A stretch of DNA of 64,000 bases. Origin: Teredinibacter purpureus (GTDB taxonomy: Bacteria > Pseudomonadota > Gammaproteobacteria > Pseudomonadales > Cellvibrionaceae). The stretch covers positions 1,319,501 to 1,383,500 of the forward strand of contig NZ_CP060092.1 in NCBI RefSeq assembly GCF_014217335.1, written 5' to 3'. Below, piece by piece: positions 55,201 to 62,916 of this stretch. The notes below the pieces were generated by a model. It made no database searches. It had not been told where the DNA came from and saw nothing but the letters and a program-made list of their open reading frames with translations. Each line of letters starts with the position of its first letter. Position 1 is the stretch's first letter. The position numbers and the translations under genes were made by a program.

Positions 55201-55832
55201 TACTGATTACGCGTAGCCTAGAAGGTAAAGCGATAGCGGTTGCCGTAGAGACGTTATTGGCGAGCCAAGAATTGGTGATTAAACCGCTAAATGAATTTAC
55301 GGTTCATCCAGAAGGGGTGGTGGGTGCGACTATGTTAGGTGATGGCACTATTGCGCCGGTTGTCGATTTACAAGAGTTGCCGGGCATGGGGTTAAACCAA
55401 GAGGAATATCAACGTTTACGAGAGCAGCGCGAAAAAATTGCACAGCTCGCACGTGATAACGTGTACGAATCACCCATCGCCTTAATAGTGGATGATTCAC
55501 TTAGTGCGCGGCGCTCGCTTGCACAGTTTGTAGCGGATATTGGCATGGAAGTGCGCACCGCAAAAGATGGGTTCGAAGCCATTAGTGTTTTGAACGATAA
55601 AAAGCCTGCGGTAATGCTGGTGGATTTGGAAATGCCGCGAATGAACGGATTAGAGCTTACGGCGCATATTCGCTCACGAGAAGACACGCGGGATATCCCT
55701 GTGATTATGATTACTTCGCGCTCGGCCGATAAGCATCGTATCATGGCTAAAAATGCGGGCGTAAATACCTATCTGAATAAGCCTTGGTCAGATGAAGAGC
55801 TACTGGCCAGTATTCAACAACAAATTGCGTAA
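52296..55832 (+). CDS. hybrid CheA-type kinase (ChpA-like)
   Basis: 1178 residues. Order: N-terminal helical part of unknown type (1-150, FimL/ChpA-like), one Hpt domain with acceptor His220 (MAHTLKGAANIVG), a long acidic linker (about 300-570), dimerisation and ATPase domains with LLRNAVDHGLE, DDGRGLNYEA and GRGIGLDAV (to about 890), a CheW-like domain (895-1035), and a C-terminal receiver with Asp1110 (LVDLEMPRMNG). Pseudomonas ChpA has many Hpt-type domains; this one shows one clear site. No CheR or CheB gene follows. Confidence 0.9.
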   Translation: MTNSLSAEQREIIELLQNELLDLGEVDASALRAHNAAKRHELLTDYAQHLEHLANAVALSGLVGLETVCRCIITNFRALGDIEPAPVDALLAALLNWHMVLLDYIKAVGDTVEEPKAASSLLDWITADYWPVTLTDNAKAELRIGLSENELTEMEDTASFPREVTAEMTSLALPDDVRHELVEGMIIELPQQVDQFETSIGDYLATHAFVDLNQAQRMAHTLKGAANIVGVPGIANLMHFTEDLLELGVKHWDEAPDGFDDLLLNASDCLAGMGEHLCGLGDAPTESGEVMQDVLDWLHRLKSNDKPSSVESEIDSKILPHILARGPDTVERKSDTVEPKLENNGIETPKIASAQVDELIETDLSNLPHDCATSDPCEAIMGAETEEASDNLAEEERGSDDVIESLDEELEALMEEHEPAQEVLEPSEANAVEAVVAPLAQASPLPIANVSAPPPLLSEAIGSDIPLANIAALEEESFIDIEGLDALIALESAPGDGDENAVAGLFDEVDLHNLQLESVSLADTVPVESDAKTIQSPPPNEALSKSPAGNERGVQTHSADGVGQEDLEEKHFINLPERTAHELLRIAGETQIANTQVNAQIESLQNSIQLTDRYHSKIRAMAADLDILVQTQSALRAATVKYGEDEIDPLEMERYSELHSFSHQLLELTTDSYEAVSQIEAQIGDLNNLAYVQGQLNRDSQNLLLEMRLIPVSMLSSRFNRCVRQASRMTHKVARLEIEGDKTLLDSRVLNRIADPVMHLLRNAVDHGLESTASVRREAGKDDAGLITLSFRHTGETVTIECKDDGRGLNYEAIQHAAIAKGLIDDGAAIDEAVLNQLIIMPGFSTRSSASQTSGRGIGLDAVVAEVRRLKGKLTVTSTPGVGSSFIITVPTSIISGHAVLVPVSGVGGQQIMGIVTRNIEQIVFVQRGELLFESDGLYYDFQGESLPVLEFNDLAGMHQAEEQKISALLITRSLEGKAIAVAVETLLASQELVIKPLNEFTVHPEGVVGATMLGDGTIAPVVDLQELPGMGLNQEEYQRLREQREKIAQLARDNVYESPIALIVDDSLSARRSLAQFVADIGMEVRTAKDGFEAISVLNDKKPAVMLVDLEMPRMNGLELTAHIRSREDTRDIPVIMITSRSADKHRIMAKNAGVNTYLNKPWSDEELLASIQQQIA

Positions 55833-55848
55833 TGTTTTTTTATTGAAG

Positions 55849-55873
55849 GCCACCGTTTAGGGTGGCCGTTTTA
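55849..55873 (+). terminator. terminator after the ChpA-like gene
   Basis: GGCCACC/GGTGGCC with a 6-base loop, followed by GTTTTAA, 16 bases after the kinase stop. It lies between convergent genes and may serve both. Confidence 0.72.
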
Positions 55874-55934
55874 ATGGAAGCATAGCGTCGCGTTAGGGGT
55901 TGGCCAAGTTATTCGCTGTTAGCTTTCCCGCTAT

Positions 55935-58532
55935 TTAAAATTTAAACGAGACACCGGCCGAATAGAACGCACCGTTAAAGCCAAACGGGGCACTCCGTCG
56001 AGAGAACTGGAATACACTGTTACTGGCCATATCTTCGGCGCCTGCGCTCGATTCAAAATTCCCGCCGCGTGACGTTGTGTTTGTTGCTTCATCGGGTGTG
56101 ACATTAAAAATATTGTTACCCACTATAAAAATATTCACCCCGCTACCTAACTGATAATTTAATCGAATATCCGTGAGCCATTCGGCACCGTAAGTTTGTT
56201 CTGTGCTATCGAGAACGGTGTATTCACCATAACGATTAAATGCAAGTTTGGCGGTAAAAGCGTCAAGATGATAATCACCGCTCAGCACAATTCGGTCTTT
56301 AGGTTGCCATTGTTCAATAATAGAAATGTCTTGGTCGCTGAATACGCTACTTGGGTCAACCGTGGAGAGGGCTCCGTTATCCGGCACATAAGTACTGGTA
56401 ACCTTTGTTTCCGTAAAATTTGCAGCGAGCGTTAGGTTGAGCTCTCCTTCGCCAAGCGCAATGCCTGAATAGGTTGAGACAATATCGACACCAGACGTTT
56501 CTGTGTCGGCGCCATTCAAGAAAAATTGTGCTGCTGCTGCGCCCACCGCGTCTAGTGCCTCTGTGAGTTCACCGTTTCCAGGATCGTCACTGGCGGTAAG
56601 CTGATTACTTAGGGCTATTCGATCGGTAATATCGATCGAATAATAATCGGCGGTTACGTTCCAATTGTGCGAAAGGTTCGCAACAAAACCTACACTAATA
56701 TTGGTGGACTCTTCCTCTTTCAATTCGGGAACGCCCAGCGCTCTTACTACGGGGCTGTCATTACGAAAAGTGCCCACTGTTACTGCGCCTTCATCGCGAA
56801 TTTGCGTGGAGATATTATTAAAGTACAGTTGCTGCATGGACGGCGCACGAAAACCGGTGCTAACAGAACCCCGTAATTTTAGCGGCTCGGCCACCTGATA
56901 GCTGGAGGCCATTTTATAATTGACGGTGTTACCAAAACCCTCGTATTGATCAAAGCGGGCGGCGCCACTTAGCAGCCACGCGTGTGTTGCTTGATATTCT
57001 GCATCGGCATAGGCTGAAGTAACGCTACGCTCTTCATCTACGCTAGACTCGGGGCCAATGCCATTAAAACCTTGAATACTGCCGCCGGCATTCTGGCTGT
57101 AGAGGTCGTCGCCCGTGAACGGGTCAGTATCGTAATCGCGATAAGCGTATTCTTCGCCCGCAATAATTTTATAGTGATCGTTACGTAATTCGCCCCCTAT
57201 GGAATAATTTACGCGGCCGATGTGCTGTGAAAAATTAGCGTTGAATGTTTGTAAACCGAGTTCCAGCCCGTAAGCGTTGGCATCGCGTGGGATTTGTTCG
57301 CGAATGTGAGCATCGCTTAAGCCTTCCCCAAATTGTAAGTGATTGGCATAAGAGTAGTTTGCGCTGTTGCGCGTGCTGTAATCGATAGTGTTGGTGCCAG
57401 CGGTATATGAAATATCCAGCAGCCCGTTATTATTGAAGTCTTGTTGATAGCCGATATTGTAGGAAAGATCGTCGATTTCGGAATAGATAATAGGCAAGAA
57501 ACCCTGTGGGTCGGCAGGGTTGAGGCCATCGGTGAGCAATGCGTCGTCGACGCCGTTAGTGCCTGTTGGGTTGCGGTGGAATGCACCCGATTCATTTTCG
57601 CGCGTTGAATAGGTGATAAAACTATAAAGTTCACCTCTGCCCACTGTCATTCCTGCATTCAGCACCAGCCCCAATTGCGTTGAATCGGCATCGCCAATGC
57701 GAAACCCGTCACGCGCTTTTCCTTCAACTTCGAGCGTGCCGTTGCCGGGGGCTGGTTCTAGAAAACCGTTGCCATCGGTATCGGTGCAGCCGCCATAAAG
57801 ACAACCGCCCTGCGGCGCTGCGCGATTGGTGTTGCCGCGATCACGATAATTAGCGGTTAGGTTAACGAAACCCGAATCGGCAAAACCGAAACCTTTATTG
57901 AGGTCCATATTCAATTGTTGGCCATCACCCTCGGAGAACTGACCGTATGAGGCCGATACATGACCGCCGTCGGCACTATCTTTCAATACTATATTAATAA
58001 TACCGGCAATCGCGTCTGAGCCATATTGTGCCGCCGCGCCATCACGCAAAATTTCAATGCGTTTAATTGAGGCCGCCGGTATAGCATTCATATCGGTTCC
58101 CGCCGTGCCTCGTCCAACAGAGGTATTGATATGAATAAGCGAGGCTTGATGGCGACGTTTACCATTGATTAGCACCAGTGTTTGGTCTGGGCCTAAACCT
58201 CTTAGGGTGGCTGGGCGCAAAGCATCTGTGCCGTCACTGATAGAAGAGCTGGAAAAATTAAATGAAGGCGCGGCTTGCTGTAACATACGCCCCACTTCCG
58301 TTTGGCCTGTTTTGGAGAGTGTGTCGGCATCCAAAATATCGACCGGTACCGGTAGGTCGTCAGCGGAGCGACCTGGCGTGCGGCTGCCGACAACCATCAT
58401 TTGTTCTTCTAAGGAGGCTTCTTGATTTTGTGCCATTAATGCGGGTGAAAATGCGAGACCGCTGAGGCCCGCCAACGTTATTATTTTTTTAATCGAGTGG
58501 GCTAGCAGCGTATTATTGTCGCCTGAAATCAT
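55935..58532 (-). CDS. TonB-dependent outer-membrane receptor
   Basis: The start ATG at 58532 gives 865 residues and has AGGGA upstream; a more distal ATG would add 14 residues. Signal peptide (cleavage near LMAQ), plug domain (about 50-180) with LVLINGKRRH and DGAAAQYGSDAIAGIINI, and a 22-strand barrel ending in Phe (VSFKF). The best visual relation is to large receptors for carbohydrates or peptides rather than siderophores, but this is uncertain. No TonB or transporter gene is adjacent. Confidence 0.9.
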   Translation of the reverse strand: MISGDNNTLLAHSIKKIITLAGLSGLAFSPALMAQNQEASLEEQMMVVGSRTPGRSADDLPVPVDILDADTLSKTGQTEVGRMLQQAAPSFNFSSSSISDGTDALRPATLRGLGPDQTLVLINGKRRHQASLIHINTSVGRGTAGTDMNAIPAASIKRIEILRDGAAAQYGSDAIAGIINIVLKDSADGGHVSASYGQFSEGDGQQLNMDLNKGFGFADSGFVNLTANYRDRGNTNRAAPQGGCLYGGCTDTDGNGFLEPAPGNGTLEVEGKARDGFRIGDADSTQLGLVLNAGMTVGRGELYSFITYSTRENESGAFHRNPTGTNGVDDALLTDGLNPADPQGFLPIIYSEIDDLSYNIGYQQDFNNNGLLDISYTAGTNTIDYSTRNSANYSYANHLQFGEGLSDAHIREQIPRDANAYGLELGLQTFNANFSQHIGRVNYSIGGELRNDHYKIIAGEEYAYRDYDTDPFTGDDLYSQNAGGSIQGFNGIGPESSVDEERSVTSAYADAEYQATHAWLLSGAARFDQYEGFGNTVNYKMASSYQVAEPLKLRGSVSTGFRAPSMQQLYFNNISTQIRDEGAVTVGTFRNDSPVVRALGVPELKEEESTNISVGFVANLSHNWNVTADYYSIDITDRIALSNQLTASDDPGNGELTEALDAVGAAAAQFFLNGADTETSGVDIVSTYSGIALGEGELNLTLAANFTETKVTSTYVPDNGALSTVDPSSVFSDQDISIIEQWQPKDRIVLSGDYHLDAFTAKLAFNRYGEYTVLDSTEQTYGAEWLTDIRLNYQLGSGVNIFIVGNNIFNVTPDEATNTTSRGGNFESSAGAEDMASNSVFQFSRRSAPFGFNGAFYSAGVSFKF

Positions 58533-58812
58533 ATTAATATCCCTATTGTGCCATTGGCTGAAAAATACCGTCATTGTGATATGCGCGTTGAATGGTACTT
58601 GCGCTATGAACGTTTCAACACTAAATGTCGCGGCGCGAGGGTGTCAAGTAAGTCGTACCATGATTGAGAGGCGGCAACGCAATTAGTGCATGACTTAACG
58701 TAAGGGGGATTACAGAGTGGCCTCTACATGAAATCAACGAGACATTACTGCGCTTCAATAAAAGCGAACGTATTTTATTATAGGTACCGAGAAACCCTAT
58801 AAATTATCGTGC
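58533..58812. other. region between the receptor and TauE genes
   Basis: The gap between these divergent genes must contain both promoters. No gene seen. The structured part is listed separately at 58813-58876. Confidence 0.4.
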
Positions 58813-58876
58813 TAATACCTAGCGTGCTGCCTTGGCTATGGCATTAATGGACACACTGTTTCAGTGTTAGGTATTA
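58813..58876 (+). promoter_or_regulatory. possible three-way-junction leader upstream of the TauE gene
   Basis: TAATACCTA (58813-58821) and TAGGTATTA (58868-58876) are a perfect 9-bp inverted repeat. Between them ACACTG-TTT-CAGTGT forms a 6-bp hairpin (58853-58867) flush against the outer arm, and TGCC/GGCA (58828-58843) may form another. The result would be an RNA three-way junction 92 bases before the gene start. DNA operator repeats are an alternative. Confidence 0.4.
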
Positions 58877-58968
58877 CGAAAATAAAATTAATTTTTTAAC
58901 CGTTTAAACATTAATGCGCAGTGATTGTCACAGCGCTGATTATTGTAGAGTGTAAATTTGAGGGAATA

Positions 58969-59772
58969 ATGTTGGATATAGAATGGTTGGTTTTATTTCT
59001 ATTGCTCGGGTGCGTAGTCGGTTTTATGGCTGGCTTATTAGGGATTGGTGGCGGCGGTATTATGGTACCGCTATTAACGACACTATTTTTGGCGCAAGGG
59101 GTGCCGGTTGAAAAAGTTGTGCATTTGGCTTTGGGTACGTCAATGGCGTCTATCATATTCACCTCGCTTTCGAGTCTTCGTGCTCATCATGCAAAGCAAG
59201 CCGTGCGCTGGTTAATGGTTAAACGGTTAAGTGTAGGTATATTAATTGGCACCTTTGCGGCTACATTTGTTGTGGCAAAAATAGACGCGCTTTATCTCGC
59301 GCTTTTCTTTTCGGTCTTTATGGGCTGTGTCTCCATTCAACTTTTTCTTAACAGACACCCTAAGCCTGTTGACCATTCACCAGGCGGTAAAGAGTTTTTA
59401 TGTGTAGGCGCTGGCATTGGCGCTGTATCGGCGTTGGTGTCTATTGGTGGTGGTTCTCTTACGGTTCCCTACCTTGTATGGCGAAATATCGATATTAAAC
59501 ACGCTATAGGAACATCGGCTGCAATAGGGCTACCTATTTCGTTGGCGGGTACTTTGGGTTATTTAGTGAACGGCTGGTCAACTACAACAGAAGAAGCTTA
59601 TACCTACGGTTTTATTTATATGCCGGCGGTTGCGTTAATCTCGGTGGCTAGTGTGTTTATGGCGCCAATTGGAGCAACATTAGCGCATCGATTACCGGTG
59701 TTATGGCTGAAAAAGATTTTTTCAGGTTTGCTAATTTTACTCAGTATAAAAATGCTGCTGTCAGTCGTGTAG
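58969..59772 (+). CDS. TauE/SafE-family anion exporter
   Basis: 267 residues from ATG 58969, chosen for the GAGGGA just before it. About eight membrane helices; GLLGIGGGGIMVPLL and VSIGGGSLTVPYLVW are the two family repeats. Relatives export sulfite, sulfoacetate or similar organosulfur anions; the substrate is not known here. Confidence 0.9.
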   Translation: MLDIEWLVLFLLLGCVVGFMAGLLGIGGGGIMVPLLTTLFLAQGVPVEKVVHLALGTSMASIIFTSLSSLRAHHAKQAVRWLMVKRLSVGILIGTFAATFVVAKIDALYLALFFSVFMGCVSIQLFLNRHPKPVDHSPGGKEFLCVGAGIGAVSALVSIGGGSLTVPYLVWRNIDIKHAIGTSAAIGLPISLAGTLGYLVNGWSTTTEEAYTYGFIYMPAVALISVASVFMAPIGATLAHRLPVLWLKKIFSGLLILLSIKMLLSVV

Positions 59773-60073
59773 CGAAGTGTTAAACGCCGTCGTCGTAGCC
59801 CGCTGTTGCGATGATATCGTGGCATAAAGGTTATAAGACACCGCCTGTTGCAGCCGCGTTGGCGGGCCTCACCCTATAAACCCCTGCTTAACTTCAGTTA
59901 TGTGGTGGTGGTCACGTTTTTATTTTTTGTTTTACTGTACAGAAAATTTTACACGTCTTTTTCTTGCTCTTCTAAAGTCTTGCAACGTTGTTTTTGTATG
60001 CAAATAATACATTAAGATCGTATTTTAGCCATTTTTCAGTCTGGTTAGGCTGTTTAACAGCCTAAAAAGTGGC
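59773..60073. other. upstream region of the PEP-CTERM gene, first part
   Basis: No gene. TTTTACAC occurs at 59947-59954, and a perfect 8-bp hairpin TTAGGCTG/CAGCCTAA with a 5-base loop at 60045-60065, neither with a T run. Both may be part of regulatory input to the PEP-CTERM gene. Confidence 0.4.
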
Positions 60074-60108
60074 GTGTAAAAAATTTTGACGAACTATTTT
60101 TTTTACAC
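60074..60108 (+). promoter_or_regulatory. inverted repeat GTGTAAAAAA-N15-TTTTTTACAC, putative activator site
   Basis: A perfect 10-bp inverted repeat 60-100 bases upstream of the sigma-54-type promoter, where enhancer-binding proteins usually sit. A third copy of the GTGTAAAA half-site is at 59947-59954. It could bind a PrsR-like regulator; no such gene is in the window. Confidence 0.5.
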
Positions 60109-60169
60109 CTGTTAATGTGTCTTTGTACGATTTCTCTTAAATCTTATTAAAAACAATGGCTTACGGTTT

Positions 60170-60185
60170 TGGCATGGTACGTGCT
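60170..60185 (+). promoter_or_regulatory. sigma-54-type promoter of the PEP-CTERM gene
   Basis: TGGCATGGTACGTGCT matches the -24/-12 consensus: GG at 60171-60172 and GC at 60183-60184, the exact 12-base spacing required. Transcription would start near 60196, about 22 bases before the start codon and its GGAGA ribosome site. Confidence 0.68.
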
Positions 60186-60217
60186 TTGTCTAGCATAGGA
60201 CAAACATGGAGAATCCA

Positions 60218-60883
60218 ATGAACAGAATTATTTTTTTACTTGCCGCTTTATTTACCTACTCTGCAAACGCTGCCGTTATCACAGTTGAGGGAACCAACCA
60301 GAACGTCGGAAACTGTATTCCGTTTGGGTGTGCGGGCTCTTATGACCCGTTTATGACGAACGTGTACCGTGATCTTGACTCTTTCAGCTTGAATGCTGGC
60401 GATACTATTGCCTTCGACCTTTCTGGCGTAAACGATAGAGATATCATTTTTGATATCTATTTAGCGTCAACCGCAACTAACGGTGGAAATACCGCTGATG
60501 CGAACGGCTTTACTCAGGTTGTATCGGCTGGAAACGGTGGTCGTGGTACATCGGCACAAGGCGATTACGAATTGGTTTTTGATATCGATTCTTCTTGGGA
60601 TTTCTTGGGCGGCGGTTTGATGATCGCATTTGCTCCTGCAGGCACAACAGCCTCCGACAATAGTTGGAGCACAGGTTTTTACGGTAACAGTAGCGCTAGT
60701 GGTACGCACGTTGGTCAGTTCTACTCCGGTAGTGTTGCTGGCGGCGGAAATTACCGAACGTCTATTATTCCTAACTTCCAAATTACAACCAACGCTGCAG
60801 CGGTTCCAGAGCCTGGTAGCCTTGCGTTGTTAGGCTTTGGCCTTGCTGGCCTAGGCTTTATGCGACGTAAAAAAGCAGCGTAG
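60218..60883 (+). CDS. exported protein with PEP-CTERM sorting signal
   Basis: 221 residues from ATG 60218, chosen because GGAGA precedes it; an ATG 12 bases earlier is less well placed. Signal peptide with cleavage near SANA, a beta-rich mature part with two Cys (NCIPFGCAG), and a C-terminal VPEPGSLALLGFGLAGLGF followed by RRKK, the complete PEP-CTERM motif, membrane segment and basic tail. An exosortase elsewhere should cleave it for surface or matrix export. It is monocistronic, with a strong terminator. Confidence 0.93.
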   Translation: MNRIIFLLAALFTYSANAAVITVEGTNQNVGNCIPFGCAGSYDPFMTNVYRDLDSFSLNAGDTIAFDLSGVNDRDIIFDIYLASTATNGGNTADANGFTQVVSAGNGGRGTSAQGDYELVFDIDSSWDFLGGGLMIAFAPAGTTASDNSWSTGFYGNSSASGTHVGQFYSGSVAGGGNYRTSIIPNFQITTNAAAVPEPGSLALLGFGLAGLGFMRRKKAA

Positions 60884-60916
60884 TTATGCGCTCTTTTTAA
60901 ACTGCTCTTAGCGTTA

Positions 60917-60944
60917 AAAAAGCCGGCAATGTTGCCGGCTTTTT
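60917..60944 (+). terminator. terminator of the PEP-CTERM gene
   Basis: A perfect stem (AAAAAGCCGGC/GCCGGCTTTTT) with a 6-base loop and a T run, 34 bases after the stop. Confidence 0.92.
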
Positions 60945-61119
60945 AGTGTGTAAAATTTGGGGTAAACCCTTTAGCCGTAGTTTGTATGGTTGCGTTATCG
61001 GCATTTTATTTATCGTTTAGGGCGAAGGGTATTTACCCTGATTATGGTAATTATAATGTCCACGTTAAATAATGAGTGATCTTGCTGGCGAGAAGGTTTA
61101 GATTGTTGTAGCTGGCCAA

Positions 61120-61138
61120 AACGATTAACGTAATCGTT
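61120..61138. promoter_or_regulatory. palindrome AACGATTA-ACG-TAATCGTT
   Basis: A perfect 8-bp inverted repeat with 3-base centre, flanked by GCCAA (61114-61118) and TTGGC (61143-61147). Its symmetry suggests a dimeric repressor site in front of the 127-aa membrane protein gene or an RNA hairpin. Confidence 0.42.
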
Positions 61139-61336
61139 CTCGTTGGCGGACAGGTTTGTTAGCAACGCTAGCACGACGTGTTCTGTATATGAGGCATTAA
61201 GGTCACTCGATTCTTTGCCGTTTGGGTTAGAGGAAAGGCCGAATGTCTACCCAAGTCTATCGAATCTTATTCAAGCTGAGTTGTCATCAGGGGGGCCCGT
61301 GGCAATCGTCAACGCTGTACGGGCGGTAGTAGTGAA

Positions 61337-61720
61337 ATGATGAACGATGTGTTGTTGAATTTTAGCGCGGGTGCCATTGAGGTGGTAGTGCCGTTACTTA
61401 TTTATCGTTTATACGCCAAGCGTAAAGAGACGCGGGTATTTCTGTTATCCGCAATAGGGGCTGTTATGCCGCTATTGTTGGTTCACAGCGCTGTGAGCCT
61501 ATTGTTTATTGTCGGCCTTCATGCCGATATCATTTTCCCGTTTTATGCGCTTTGGGGTAAAAATATTGCGCTCTATTTGGGCTTGCTGCTGGTGGGTCTA
61601 GGTGTGGGTTTTGCCTTCTTTCGGCGAGCCAGTGCTATGCGCGCATTCTGGGTGGGCGCCATTGCCGCATCTTTAATCTGTACGGTGGTGCTGGCAGTGC
61701 AGGTGATAGTACGCTCCTAA
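61337..61720 (+). CDS. four-helix membrane protein of unknown function, 127 aa
   Basis: Four hydrophobic segments (10-25, 33-58, 65-92 and 100-122) with positive loops (YAKRKETR, FFRRAS). No family is recognised. Two ATGs in a row stand at the start (61337 and 61340); no strong ribosome site is seen. It is alone between the PEP-CTERM gene and rlmJ. Confidence 0.6.
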   Translation: MMNDVLLNFSAGAIEVVVPLLIYRLYAKRKETRVFLLSAIGAVMPLLLVHSAVSLLFIVGLHADIIFPFYALWGKNIALYLGLLLVGLGVGFAFFRRASAMRAFWVGAIAASLICTVVLAVQVIVRS

Positions 61721-61928
61721 CCTGCACCGGTTTACACTCCTCAAGCCGGTTTCCTTGTGCTCTTGCCCCTTCCGTTTGGCGCTTTTACACTAATGGCGCA
61801 CGAGTATTTAGTTTCGTTCCGGGTTAGTTTTTCAGCGTTACCTATCAAACGCTGTGCGCCTTTATCCCTCTGTTATACTTTCTCATTTCGATAGGCTTCA
61901 ATGCCCTAACGCCAGATGAGATACGCCC

Positions 61929-62780
61929 TTGTTAAGCTATAGACACTCCTTTCACGCCGGTAATTTTGCGGACGTGATTAAGCATATTGTTCAAATTGAA
62001 ATTCTCGATCATCTCTGTAAAAAAGATACGCCATTTGCCTATATCGATACGCATTCGGGGGCAGGCTTGTATGATTTACGCTCGGAGTCAGCCGCTAAGT
62101 TGGGTGAGTATCAAGATGGCGTTGCAAAATTATGGGCGCCGCGCCCCGATATCATATCTCGCTATCTTGATCTTATCGCCTCGTTTAATGCGAGTGATGC
62201 TATTCATCGGTACCCGGGTTCGCCACTTATTGCGCAGGCTATTATGCGCTCGCAAGATCGATCTTGGTTGTATGAGCTACATCCTCAAGATTTCAATACG
62301 CTCAGTAATAATGTGAAGCGTGACAAGGCCATCCGCGTGCACTGTGAAGATGGCTTGACAGGTGTGCTCGCACACGTGCCTCCGGTTAGCCGAAGAGGGC
62401 TGATATTAATCGACCCCTCCTATGAGGTGAAGACCGAGTACGAAAAAGTGTTTTATGCGGTTACCAAAGCTTATAAGAAATTTTCTACTGGAATATTTGC
62501 CATATGGTATCCCGTGGTTGAAAGATCTACGATAAGGGAACTCGAAAGACGATTAGCTAATAGCGGAATGAAAAATATTCAGCGCTTCGAACTCGGAGTG
62601 TTGCCCGATACCACTGAAAGAGGAATGACGGCAGCGGGTATGTTCGTGGTGAATACGCCGTGGGGCCTTATGGACAAAATGCAGCGTGTATTGCCCTTGT
62701 TAAAGAAACGTCTAGCGCTGGACGAAAACGCATTTTATACCTGCGATAGTGTCACGAGTGAATTCGGTAAAAAATTATAG
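61929..62780 (+). CDS. rlmJ: 23S rRNA (adenine-2030-N6)-methyltransferase
   Basis: 283 residues with a TTG start. The N-terminus LSYRHSFHAGNFADVIKH, YIDTHSGAGLYDLRS (SAM site) and LIDPSYEVKTEY (the DPPY-type motif, here DPSY) are diagnostic of RlmJ. It methylates A2030 of 23S rRNA. Alone on the plus strand. Confidence 0.93.
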   Translation: MLSYRHSFHAGNFADVIKHIVQIEILDHLCKKDTPFAYIDTHSGAGLYDLRSESAAKLGEYQDGVAKLWAPRPDIISRYLDLIASFNASDAIHRYPGSPLIAQAIMRSQDRSWLYELHPQDFNTLSNNVKRDKAIRVHCEDGLTGVLAHVPPVSRRGLILIDPSYEVKTEYEKVFYAVTKAYKKFSTGIFAIWYPVVERSTIRELERRLANSGMKNIQRFELGVLPDTTERGMTAAGMFVVNTPWGLMDKMQRVLPLLKKRLALDENAFYTCDSVTSEFGKKL

Positions 62781-62916
62781 GCTGTAGGTTTTGTGCGTAC
62801 ATGATGTGGTCGAGTCGATGTGGCGCAGGCTGCAGGGCGTGTAGCAAAGGTCGGTTATGCACACCGGTATTGTTTGTTATAGCGCATTCAATTGATTGAC
62901 TAGAGGCTTAACACAA

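Larger units (their letters stand above)
60884..61336. other. region after the PEP-CTERM gene
   Basis: Contains the terminator, another GTGTAAAA copy (60948-60955) and an 8-bp palindrome (61120-61138). A 65-codon TTG-start frame at 61143-61340 overlaps the next start by 4 bases but lacks a ribosome site and is not accepted. Confidence 0.45.

Noticed and set aside
61143..61340. 65-codon frame with a TTG start overlapping the next gene by 4 bases
   Set aside because: The palindrome occupies the ribosome-site position, the start is TTG, and the peptide has no recognisable features.
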